Below, piece by piece: positions 1 to 7,602 of a stretch of 10,068 nucleotides of DNA. This stretch comes from Firmicutes bacterium UBA5473. Lineage in GTDB: Bacteria; Bacillota; DTU084. Below the pieces are notes generated by a model. It saw only the letters and a list, made by a program, of their open reading frames with translations, had not been told where the DNA came from and did not search any database. How positions within the stretch are numbered: position 1 is the first letter of the stretch; each line of letters starts with the position of its first letter. Both the position numbers and the translations under genes were made by a program. The stretch covers positions 4,800-14,867 of the forward strand of contig DIQB01000125.1 in NCBI GenBank assembly GCA_002427165.1, read 5' to 3'.

Positions 1-1256
1 TGGGCATAAATCGCTGCACTTGCAGCCTCCTCAGACTCAAAGATCCGCGCCGGCCCCTTGTGGGTAAGCATTTCGGGAGCAACTGCAGACTGCTTCACAA
101 TGCCGCCATCCGGTGCCAGGTTCCCCCACAAAACTGCCAGGCCACCTTCTGGATGGTAGGCATTATCCACAGAGCGAATCACCTCAGGGTTGAGATTGCG
201 GCTTTTGGCTGCAATCTCGCCGATTGTAAGACCGCTAACTGTCTTTTGATCTAGATTAAGAAGATCGGCTTTAGCCAGTTCCGCTAAAACTGCAGGAATA
301 CCTCCGGCCTGATCTAGATCTTGGATATGGTAGTCGCCTCCGGGACGGAGGGAACAAATATGAGGTGTTTTTCGGCTAATCTGGTTAATCATTTCCAGAT
401 CAATCTTCATCCCTGCTGCATGGGCAATCGCAGGCAAATGAAGGGCTGTATTTGTAGAGCAACCCAAGGCCATGTCCACAGTTAGGGCATTGGTAAAGGC
501 CTCTTGTGTGAGGATCTGGGAGGGCAAAATTTGCTCCCGCCATAGGTCTATAATCCTCATCCCTGCCTTTTTCGCAAGGCGAATTCTCGCAGCATAGGCT
601 GCCGGCACTGTCCCGTTACCAGGCAACGCCATCCCTAACACTTCGGAGAGGCAGTTCATGGAATTGGCTGTAAACATCCCGGAGCAAGAACCGCAGCCAG
701 GACAGGCTGAATCCTCAAGCTCTGCTAGTTCCTCCTCACTCATGGTGCCTGCACTCACAGCCCCAACACCCTCAAACAGCGTGTTCAGATCTGTGGCTAC
801 GCCCCGGTAGCTACCAGCGAGCATCGGTCCACCGCTGATCACAATTGCCGGCAGATCTAGCCGTGCTGCTGCCATTAGCATCCCAGGAACAATTTTATCG
901 CAGTTCGGAATTAAAACTAGGGCATCTAATGCATGGGCACGAACCATGATTTCAATTGAATCTGTAATTAACTCACGGCTGGCCAGAGAATAATGCATCC
1001 CCTCGTGTCCCATGGCGATCCCGTCGCAGACACCGATAGTGCCGAATTCTATAGGCGTACCCCCTGCCATCCTGATCCCGGCCTGCACTGCCTCGCTAAT
1101 CTTATCTAGGTGAATATGACCTGGAATAATAGTGTTGGCTGCATTGGCGATGCCAATTAATGGTTTTGCCAGTTCTTCATCTGTGTATCCCATGGCTTTA
1201 AACAAGGAACGGTGGGGTGCCCGCTCAATTCCCTGTTTTGCCTTATCACTGATCAA
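1..1256 (-). CDS. ilvD: Dihydroxy-acid dehydratase IlvD (3' end beyond the left edge)
   Basis: IlvD dehydrates 2,3-dihydroxy-isovalerate and 2,3-dihydroxy-3-methylvalerate to the 2-keto acids of valine, leucine and isoleucine synthesis, using a cytoplasmic Fe-S cluster. The frame stays open from 1256 to the window edge, giving 418 residues of a family usually about 550-560 long. Visible motifs are IERAPHRSLFKAMG near the N-terminus, IIPGHIHL (43-50), CDGIAMGHEGMHYSL from Cys77, PNCDKIVPGM with Cys119, and CPGCGSCSGMFTANSMNC (185-202). The PGH motif in place of PCN resembles the E. coli-type [4Fe-4S] enzymes rather than the plant or mycobacterial [2Fe-2S] class; that is inferred from family knowledge. 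The start must be TTG at 1254-1256: an in-frame TAA is directly upstream, the next ATG would delete conserved sequence, and a GGGGGTGG ribosome-binding site is well placed. The gene follows argH by 42 bp and probably opens a branched-chain amino acid segment to the left. Confidence 0.95.
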   Translation of the reverse strand, partial: MISDKAKQGIERAPHRSLFKAMGYTDEELAKPLIGIANAANTIIPGHIHLDKISEAVQAGIRMAGGTPIEFGTIGVCDGIAMGHEGMHYSLASRELITDSIEIMVRAHALDALVLIPNCDKIVPGMLMAAARLDLPAIVISGGPMLAGSYRGVATDLNTLFEGVGAVSAGTMSEEELAELEDSACPGCGSCSGMFTANSMNCLSEVLGMALPGNGTVPAAYAARIRLAKKAGMRIIDLWREQILPSQILTQEAFTNALTVDMALGCSTNTALHLPAIAHAAGMKIDLEMINQISRKTPHICSLRPGGDYHIQDLDQAGGIPAVLAELAKADLLNLDQKTVSGLTIGEIAAKSRNLNPEVIRSVDNAYHPEGGLAVLWGNLAPDGGIVKQSAVAPEMLTHKGPARIFESEEAASAAIYA

Positions 1257-1261
1257 TTACG

Positions 1262-1269
1262 CCACCCCC
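1262..1269 (-). promoter_or_regulatory. Ribosome-binding site that fixes the TTG start of ilvD
   Basis: The minus strand reads GGGGGTGG, one mismatch from the GGAGGTG core complementary to 16S rRNA. Its G-run lies 8 nt before TTG (1254-1256). An in-frame TAA occupies 1257-1259, so translation cannot start further upstream. Confidence 0.7.
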
Positions 1270-1281
1270 AATAAAAGTTAT

Positions 1282-1298
1282 ACTTTATATATACGAGT

Positions 1299-1309
<11 letters not shown>
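1282..1309 (-). promoter_or_regulatory. Possible sigma-A promoter for ilvD overlapping the argH 3' end
   Basis: The minus strand has a perfect -35 hexamer TTGACA (1304-1309), inside the last codons of argH (Leu-Asp-Arg). After a 16-bp AT-rich spacer comes TAAAGT (1282-1287), a 4/6 match to TATAAT. Transcription would start about 20 nt before the ilvD start codon. The -10 is weak and other registers in the TATATATAAAG tract are possible, so this is a candidate only. It would let ilvD be expressed apart from the arginine genes. Confidence 0.35.
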
Positions 1310-2690
<1,381 letters not shown>

Positions 2691-2691
2691 C

Positions 2692-3894
2692 TTAATTCTC
2701 CTTATCCACCATGGCCTCCACCCACAGGGGTAGGCCTAAAAGCTTGATAAAGCCCTCGGAATCCTTTTGATCGTAGACCTGATCCTCGCCGAAGGTGGCA
2801 AGATCCTCGCGATAGAGGCTGCGCTCTGCCTTGCGGCCAGCTACTGTGCAGCTTCCCTTATAAAGCTTCATCCGCACGGTACCTGTGACGTTCTTCTGGG
2901 TCTCATCCACAAATGCATCTAAAGCCCGGCGCAGGGTTGTAAACCAGAAGCCATTGTAGACAAGCTCTGCATATTTCACTGCAATTAGTTCCTTATAATG
3001 CATAGTGAAGCGATCTAAGGTGATCTGCTCCAGCTCTTTGTGTGCCCCATAGAGCACTGTTCCCCCTGGAGTCTCGTAGACACCTCGCGACTTCATACCC
3101 ACAAGTCTGTTCTCTACCAGATCCGAAATTCCTACACCATTCTCCCCTGCAAGCTTGTTTAGCCGCTCAATTAAAGTTACGCCATCGAGGCGCTCCCCAT
3201 CAAGGCCTACCGGAATTCCCTTCTCAAACATAACTTCCACATAGGTTGGCTCAGCTGGTGCCTTATGAGGAGGGCAAGTGAGCAAATACAAATCATCTTT
3301 AGGCTCGTTCCAGGGATCTTCCAGGTCTGCTCCCTCATGGCTCAAATGCCATAGGTTCCGATCCATACTATAGGGTTTCTCTTTGGTGACAGGTACATCA
3401 ATTCCCCTTTTTAGGGCATATTCAATTTGCTCCTCCCGGCTCTTAATATCCCATTCCCGCCAAGGAGCGATAATCTTTACATCAGGCTTGAGTGCCCGGA
3501 AAGTGAGTTCAAAGCGAACTTGGTCATTGCCCTTGCCAGTGCAGCCGTGGCAAACTGCATCTGCATTTTCCCGCTCTGCAATCTCGATGATCTTCTTCGC
3601 AATCAGGGGTCTGGCAATAGAGGTGCCAAGCAAATAGCTTCCCTCATAGACTGCACCTGCCTTTAGCATCGGCCAGATGTAATCTGTCACGAACTCCGAT
3701 CGTACATCTTCAATATACAACTTACTGGCGCCTGTAGCCTTTGCTTTCTCGTGGAGAGGCTCCAGCTCCTCGCCCTGGCCCACATCAATCGCAACTGCCA
3801 CAACCTCACAATTATATGTCTCCTTAAGCCATGGGATAATAATTGAGGTGTCCAATCCTCCGGAATATGCCAATACAACTTTTTTTATGCTCAT
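2692..3894 (-). CDS. argG: Argininosuccinate synthase ArgG
   Basis: ArgG condenses citrulline with aspartate using ATP, giving argininosuccinate, AMP and pyrophosphate. The 400-residue product has the normal bacterial length. The N-terminal ATP-pyrophosphatase domain carries the loop AYSGGLDTS (9-17). The segments EGSYLLGTSIARPLIAK (84-100) and HGCTGKGNDQVRFE (116-129) are hallmark citrulline, aspartate and ATP contacts, and YSMDRNLW (175-182) starts the synthetase domain. The start ATG (3894) overlaps the argF stop as ATGA (3891-3894), and the last argF codons (AAAGGAGAAGGG) supply the ribosome-binding site, so argF and argG are translationally coupled. argH follows after 1 nt. Nothing is missing or unusual in the protein. 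Confidence 0.98.
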   Translation of the reverse strand: MSIKKVVLAYSGGLDTSIIIPWLKETYNCEVVAVAIDVGQGEELEPLHEKAKATGASKLYIEDVRSEFVTDYIWPMLKAGAVYEGSYLLGTSIARPLIAKKIIEIAERENADAVCHGCTGKGNDQVRFELTFRALKPDVKIIAPWREWDIKSREEQIEYALKRGIDVPVTKEKPYSMDRNLWHLSHEGADLEDPWNEPKDDLYLLTCPPHKAPAEPTYVEVMFEKGIPVGLDGERLDGVTLIERLNKLAGENGVGISDLVENRLVGMKSRGVYETPGGTVLYGAHKELEQITLDRFTMHYKELIAVKYAELVYNGFWFTTLRRALDAFVDETQKNVTGTVRMKLYKGSCTVAGRKAERSLYREDLATFGEDQVYDQKDSEGFIKLLGLPLWVEAMVDKEN

Positions 3895-4859
3895 TTCCCT
3901 TCTCCTTTCATTACCAGTGCCATAATTGCTTTTTGTACATGGAGCCTGTTCTCTGCCTCGTCGAAGATAGCAGAATGCGGCCCCTCTATTACATCATCTG
4001 TGATCTCCTCACCCCTGTGAGCTGGAAGACAATGGAGCACAATCGAATCTTTAGCCGCGAGATCTAACAGCTGTTGATTCACCTGATAGCCACAAAAAGC
4101 CCGCTCCCGCTCCTTTTGCTCTTCCTCCTGGCCCATACTGGCCCATACATCTGTATAGAGAACCTCAGCGCCAGCTGCAGCCTCCTTTGGGTCATCGAGA
4201 ATCTCAATTTTAGAGCCTGTTGCTTTTGCTGCCTCCCGGGCCCAAGACACAACCTGTGGATCTGGCCTATACCCCTGGGGGCAGGCTATGGCAAAGTCCA
4301 CACCGAACTTTGCAGCGCCTAGCATCAGGGAATGGGCCATATTATTCCCATCGCCGATGAAGGCAAGCTTCAATCCCTCAAGTTTTCCAAAGCGCTCATA
4401 GACCGTAAGATAATCTGCCATGGCCTGGCAGGGATGGAGTAGGTCTGTGAGGCCATTGATCACTGGAATCGTGCTCCAATGAGCCAACTGTTCCACATCG
4501 CTGTGAGAGTAGGTTCTGATCATGATCCCATCTAAGTAACGGGAGAGCACTCTGGCAGTGTCAGCGATGGTCTCGCCTCGGCCTAACTGAATATCCTGTT
4601 GGCTTAAAAAGAGGGGATAGCCTCCCAGCTGATACATGCCAACCTCAAATGAGACACGAGTCCTTGTTGAGGATTTGGCAAAGATCATCCCCAGAGTCTT
4701 GCCAGAGAGAATGGGGCTGTGGGGTTCCTCTTTGAGGCCGCTGGCAACCCGCAGGATCTGCAGCAGCTCCTCTGTTGTATAATGATGGAGGCTTAAAAAG
4801 TCCCTGCCCCGAAAGCTTCCAAACAGGGGCGCCTCAAGTAGTAGGCTCACCTTGTCCAT
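3891..4859 (-). CDS. argF: Ornithine carbamoyltransferase ArgF
   Basis: ArgF transfers the carbamoyl group from carbamoyl phosphate to ornithine to make citrulline. The 322-residue product shows the carbamoyl-phosphate motif STRTR (64-68), HPCQ (142-145), the ornithine-loop DVWASMG (237-243) and HCLPAHRGEEI (276-286). The DxxxSMG and HCLP motifs separate it from aspartate transcarbamylase. The arrangement next to argG and argH, and downstream of argCJBD, supports the anabolic enzyme. The start at 4859 is preceded by a GGAAGGAAGTGA ribosome-binding site. About 15 residues (MDKVSLLLEAPLFGS) precede RGRDFLSL, where many homologues begin; no better start is visible further in. It is the first gene of the argFGH block and is separated from argD by a gene on the other strand, so it either has its own promoter or depends on read-through. 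No clear sigma-A promoter or ARG box was found immediately upstream. Confidence 0.97.
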   Translation of the reverse strand: MDKVSLLLEAPLFGSFRGRDFLSLHHYTTEELLQILRVASGLKEEPHSPILSGKTLGMIFAKSSTRTRVSFEVGMYQLGGYPLFLSQQDIQLGRGETIADTARVLSRYLDGIMIRTYSHSDVEQLAHWSTIPVINGLTDLLHPCQAMADYLTVYERFGKLEGLKLAFIGDGNNMAHSLMLGAAKFGVDFAIACPQGYRPDPQVVSWAREAAKATGSKIEILDDPKEAAAGAEVLYTDVWASMGQEEEQKERERAFCGYQVNQQLLDLAAKDSIVLHCLPAHRGEEITDDVIEGPHSAIFDEAENRLHVQKAIMALVMKGEGK

Positions 4860-4903
4860 AGAGAGTCACTTCCTTCCAAGTCAAAAAAGATAAATGGTTC
4901 CTT

Positions 4904-4935
4904 GTTTCAATCCACGCCTCTGCCCAGGAGGCGAT
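4904..4935 (-). repeat. Solitary type I-C-like CRISPR repeat in the argF leader
   Basis: On the plus strand this 32-nt element begins GTTTCAATCCACGC (4904-4917), the conserved end of many type I-C repeats. It contains CGCCTC (4915-4920) and GAGGCG (4928-4933) as a 6-bp stem around a 7-nt loop, and ends in AT where I-C repeats usually end in AC. Length, stem register and the GUGGAUUGAAAC 3' end (minus strand) all agree with the I-C repeats I recall, such as that of Bacillus halodurans. No second copy was seen in the window, so it is not an array. Read on the minus strand it is in the sense orientation of a CRISPR transcript and would lie in the argF 5' UTR, about 45 nt before the start codon. 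It may be a relic repeat or a Cas5d-cleavable leader; function is unproven. Confidence 0.6.
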
Positions 4936-4963
4936 GATCTAAAATCCTCCCGGCTAAAGCTCC

Positions 4964-5005
4964 TCTAGAAGGAATTCGCGGCTCTTTGCGCGAATCCTTC
5001 TTAGA
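4964..5005 (+). promoter_or_regulatory. Long imperfect hairpin just upstream of the S-component gene
   Basis: The arm TCTAGAAGGAATTCGCG (4964-4980) pairs with CGCGAATCCTTCTTAGA (4989-5005) across an 8-nt loop: about 16 base pairs with one single-nucleotide bulge in each arm. The ribosome-binding site AGAGAGGTGAT (5008-5018) follows directly. No T-run follows in either direction, so it is not a standard intrinsic terminator. It could be a leader structure controlling translation of the membrane gene, or a protein site between the divergent genes. No known riboswitch class was recognised. Confidence 0.55.
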
Positions 5006-5022
5006 AAAGAGAGGTGATAAAG

Positions 5023-5502
5023 ATGTATCTTCGCTGGTTAACCAGAACTGCTATTTTGCTAGCTTTAACTGTGGTAATCCAGATGTTTGGCTGGCCACAG
5101 CTTGTAACTGGACCCTTGGTAAATGCGATGCTGCTTTTGGCCTGTATCTTTGCAGGACCGAGCTCTGCTGTGGTCATCGGCCTTGGCACACCCCTGATTG
5201 CTTTCTCCCGAGGAATTTTAGCGCCACCCCTAGCACCGATGATCCCTTTTATCATGTTGGGTAATGCCGTCTATGTGCTCCTCTTCTCCCTCCTGAAAAA
5301 TAAAAGCAAGTGGGGAGAGGGATTAGGGCTTGCAGCCGGCTCTATTATCAAATTTTTAGTCCTCGCTATTGCAGTGCAGTTTCTAACAAAACTGCCGCCA
5401 CCTGTGGCGCAGGCCATGCAGTGGCCACAGCTGCTCACGGCTATTGTTGGGGGGCTAATTGCCCTGGCTGTAGCTCGCGCACTTCCCGAGCTTAAGAGGT
5501 AA
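5023..5502 (+). CDS. Small integral membrane protein, probable ECF transporter S component (substrate unknown)
   Basis: The 159-residue product is very hydrophobic, with about six predicted membrane helices near residues 7-22, 29-45, 47-63, 72-91, 100-121 and 133-153. Size, helix number, the AxxxA motif in helix 1 (Ala10-Ala14, a contact site for EcfT in S components) and the segments TGPLVNAMLLLA and LAPPLAPMIPFIMLGNA fit uncharacterised ECF-type substrate-binding subunits. No EcfA or EcfT gene is nearby, so it would use a shared energising module. The ATG at 5023 is preferred to GTG at 5014 because the latter lies within the ribosome-binding site AGAGAGGTGAT, which is correctly placed for 5023. 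The gene is alone on the plus strand, between argD and argF, convergent with the former and divergent from the latter. That position suggests a link to amino acid or precursor uptake, but this is inference. The family call is moderately certain; the substrate is not inferable. Confidence 0.8.
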   Translation: MYLRWLTRTAILLALTVVIQMFGWPQLVTGPLVNAMLLLACIFAGPSSAVVIGLGTPLIAFSRGILAPPLAPMIPFIMLGNAVYVLLFSLLKNKSKWGEGLGLAAGSIIKFLVLAIAVQFLTKLPPPVAQAMQWPQLLTAIVGGLIALAVARALPELKR

Positions 5503-5525
5503 TGGGCAAGTATATCTTGCCCATT
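5501..5525 (+). terminator. Convergent terminator between the S-component gene and argD
   Basis: AATGGGCAAG (5501-5510) and CTTGCCCATT (5516-5525) form a perfect 10-bp stem with a TATAT loop, overlapping the stop codon of the plus-strand gene. On the plus strand TTCCTATTTAC follows, which is moderately T-rich. On the minus strand the stem follows the argD stop by 2 nt, but only TT precedes ACC, so termination of argD transcripts is probably weaker. It likely serves both convergent genes. Confidence 0.65.
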
Positions 5526-5527
5526 TC

Positions 5528-6715
5528 CTATTTACAAGCCTCAAAAGCTTCCTCTAAAATCTCCAGGGCCGTATCCACTTCCCGCTCTTCAATTATCAGG
5601 GGTGGGACAAACCTCAATACTCGCTCGCCTGCAGTTAAAATCAAAAGGCCCCGCTCCCTTGCAGCTGCCACAATCGGAGCTGCAGGAACAGAAAGTTCCA
5701 CACCAAGGAGTAATCCCAACCCCCGCACATCCTCAATAATTGACCACCGCTTCTGCAAAGCGTGAAGCTGCTTTTTGAAATATGCTCCAACCCGTGCGCA
5801 TCTCTCCACAAGACCATCTTCTATGACCTCGAAGGCTGCTAGTGCTGCAGCTGTAACTAGGGGATTGCCACCATAGGTGGAGGCGTGATCTCCTGGCTGG
5901 AATGTAGCTGCAACTTTTTTGCTAGCAAGCATGGCACCTATAGGTACGCCGCTACCTAAGGCTTTCGCCAATGTGAGGAGATCGGGCCTGATCCCGTAAT
6001 GCTGACAGGCAAACATTTTTCCTGTCCTGCCGATACCTGTCTGCACCTCATCGAGGATCAGGAGAATGTTCTCTTCCAAAGCTAAGCGTTCCACAGCCTC
6101 AAGATACCCCCAAGGTGCAGGATGGACACCACCCTCCCCTTGCAACGGCTCCAGCATGACGGCCACAGTCTCGGGACTGATTGCTTCCTTCAAGGCTTCC
6201 AAGTCGCCATAGGGGACTGCTTTGAAGCCCGGCACCAGAGGCTGGAAATCTTTTTGGTATTTGCTCTGAGCTGTGGCAGAGAGTGCCCCCATGGTTCTGC
6301 CATGGAAAGAATCTTCGGCTACGATAATCTCATAGCTGCCGTTTTTATTCTGTTTGCCCCATTTGCGGGCAAGCTTAATTGCTGCCTCATTTGCCTCAGC
6401 TCCGCTGTTGCAGAAGAATGCCTTCTCCATGCTGCTGGCAAGACAAAGTTTTTGGGCAAGAAGGGCTTGGCCCGGAATTTGAAATAAATTGGAGCAGTGA
6501 ATAAGCTCCTCTGCCTGTTTTTTGATTGCTGCCACCACTTTTGGATGACAATGGCCTTGGCTTGTGACTGCAATCCCGCCGATAAAGTCTAGGTAGCGGT
6601 TGCCATCTGCATCATAGAGGTAGGGGCCCTCGCCTCGGACTGCTGCAATCGGCAGCCGGCCGTAGGTAGGAAGGAGATACTCTTCAGATAATGCTACTAC
6701 TTGCTCATTTGTCAT
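5528..6715 (-). CDS. argD: Acetylornithine aminotransferase ArgD
   Basis: ArgD is a PLP-dependent class III aminotransferase that converts N-acetylglutamate semialdehyde plus glutamate to N-acetylornithine and 2-oxoglutarate; homologues may also act in lysine synthesis. From the ATG at 6715 the product has 395 residues, the family norm. It shows CNSGAEANEAAIKLAR (102-117, cofactor phosphate binding), DEVQTGIGRTG (222-232) and TLAKALGSGVPIGAM (248-262), with Lys251 as the Schiff-base lysine. The frame is open for 40 more codons upstream, but those lie over argB and read as non-homologous sequence, whereas 6715 has a GGAGG site 8 nt before it. The gene overlaps argB by 11 nt, so translational coupling is expected. 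It is the last gene of the argCJBD block; the reverse-oriented membrane gene follows. Confidence 0.97.
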   Translation of the reverse strand: MTNEQVVALSEEYLLPTYGRLPIAAVRGEGPYLYDADGNRYLDFIGGIAVTSQGHCHPKVVAAIKKQAEELIHCSNLFQIPGQALLAQKLCLASSMEKAFFCNSGAEANEAAIKLARKWGKQNKNGSYEIIVAEDSFHGRTMGALSATAQSKYQKDFQPLVPGFKAVPYGDLEALKEAISPETVAVMLEPLQGEGGVHPAPWGYLEAVERLALEENILLILDEVQTGIGRTGKMFACQHYGIRPDLLTLAKALGSGVPIGAMLASKKVAATFQPGDHASTYGGNPLVTAAALAAFEVIEDGLVERCARVGAYFKKQLHALQKRWSIIEDVRGLGLLLGVELSVPAAPIVAAARERGLLILTAGERVLRFVPPLIIEEREVDTALEILEEAFEACK

Positions 6716-7589
6716 TTTCTTTTCCTCCCCCATTCTCTTTAACCACCATGGTGCCGATCCCCTCGTTTGTGAAGATCTCAAGGAGAATCGAATGAAGCTT
6801 ACGGCCATCGATAATATGTGTTCTGCCCACACCACTTCTCAAGGCTCCGATGCAGGCCTCTACTTTCGGAATCATTCCCCGGGCGATCTTGCCTTGGGCA
6901 ATTAATTCTCTTGATCTTTGAATGCTGATGGAAGAAATAAGGGAACTGGGATCTTCGGGGTCCTCGTAGATCCCCTCTACATCTGTAAGCAAAATTAATT
7001 TCGCAGCCTTAAGTGCTCCTGCCAAGACACCAGCCACCAAATCTGCATTGATATTGTAGCTAGCTCCATCCACGCCTATTCCTACAGATGATACCACTGG
7101 AATATAGCCTTCCCGGCTGAGGATATTGAGTAGCTGGGGGTTGACAAGCTCCACATCTCCTACAAAACCAAGATCTACCTTTCCATCATGCTTTTTGGCT
7201 TGAATTAGGTTGGCATCTTTGCCATTGAGCCCTACCGCTTTGCCACCGTATCCATTGAGCAGCGAGACAAGCTCTGTATTGATCTTGCCCACCAGTACCA
7301 TTTGCGCAATCTCCATGGTCTCGGTATCTGTCACCCGGAGCCCATCGATAAAAGAGGGCTCTTTGCCCATGCGCTTCATCATGCTGGAGATCTCAGGCCC
7401 TCCCCCGTGAACCACCACAGGATTGAGACCGATAAATTTCAAAAGTACAAGGTCCTGGCACACAGCCTCCTTCAACTGCTGGTTAATCATAGCGTTGCCG
7501 CCGTATTTCACCACAATTGTGGAACCATAAAAGTTTCTAATATAGGGCAGAGCTTCAATTAAAATTCCTGCCTTATCTATTCCTGTCAT
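6705..7589 (-). CDS. argB: N-acetylglutamate kinase ArgB
   Basis: ArgB phosphorylates N-acetylglutamate, the second step of the acetylated arginine pathway and usually its feedback-controlled step where ArgJ recycles acetyl groups. It belongs to the amino acid kinase family. The 294-residue product has KYGGNAM with the catalytic Lys28 and the glycine-rich VVVHGGGPEI (58-67). Its 27 residues before the lysine (compared with a short N-terminus in the E. coli enzyme) and the C-terminal FTNEGIGTMV resemble the hexameric, arginine-inhibited kinases; feedback inhibition is therefore inferred. Three consecutive ATG codons (7595, 7592, 7589) follow the ribosome-binding site, and 7589 has the best spacing (7 nt) and gives the usual MTGIDKAGILIEALPYI start. 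It lies 13 nt after argJ and overlaps argD by 11 nt. Confidence 0.97.
   Translation of the reverse strand: MTGIDKAGILIEALPYIRNFYGSTIVVKYGGNAMINQQLKEAVCQDLVLLKFIGLNPVVVHGGGPEISSMMKRMGKEPSFIDGLRVTDTETMEIAQMVLVGKINTELVSLLNGYGGKAVGLNGKDANLIQAKKHDGKVDLGFVGDVELVNPQLLNILSREGYIPVVSSVGIGVDGASYNINADLVAGVLAGALKAAKLILLTDVEGIYEDPEDPSSLISSISIQRSRELIAQGKIARGMIPKVEACIGALRSGVGRTHIIDGRKLHSILLEIFTNEGIGTMVVKENGGGKENDK
6724..6728 (-). promoter_or_regulatory. Ribosome-binding site within argB that selects the argD start
   Basis: GGAGG on the minus strand, within the last argB codons, is followed by AAAAGAAA (8 nt) and ATG at 6715. This decides for the 395-residue ArgD over the longer open frame starting at 6835. 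Confidence 0.8.
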
Positions 7590-7595
7590 CATCAT

Positions 7596-7602
7596 CCCTC
7601 CC
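7596..7602 (-). promoter_or_regulatory. Ribosome-binding site before three tandem ATG codons of argB
   Basis: GGGAGGG directly follows the argJ TAG stop and is directly followed by ATG ATG ATG. GGAGG is 1, 4 and 7 nt from the first, second and third ATG, so the third (7589) fits best. An in-frame ATG at 7622 inside argJ is not supported by such a site. Confidence 0.75.

Noticed and set aside
4904..4935. Calling this a CRISPR array
   Set aside because: Only one repeat-like unit is present in the window; an array needs at least two repeats around a spacer.
4940..4945. TAAAAT as a -10 box for the S-component gene
   Set aside because: It is a 5/6 match on the plus strand, but no -35 hexamer lies 16-18 bp upstream, so I do not list it as a promoter.
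4860..5022. T-box, preQ1, THF or other known riboswitch in the divergent intergenic region
   Set aside because: None of the conserved core sequences I know for these classes is present; only the hairpin and the repeat-like element stand out.
6716..6835. A 40-codon N-terminal extension of argD, in frame and open
   Set aside because: It lies wholly over argB in another frame, is not like aminotransferase N-termini, and lacks a ribosome-binding site, while the ATG at 6715 has a well-placed GGAGG.
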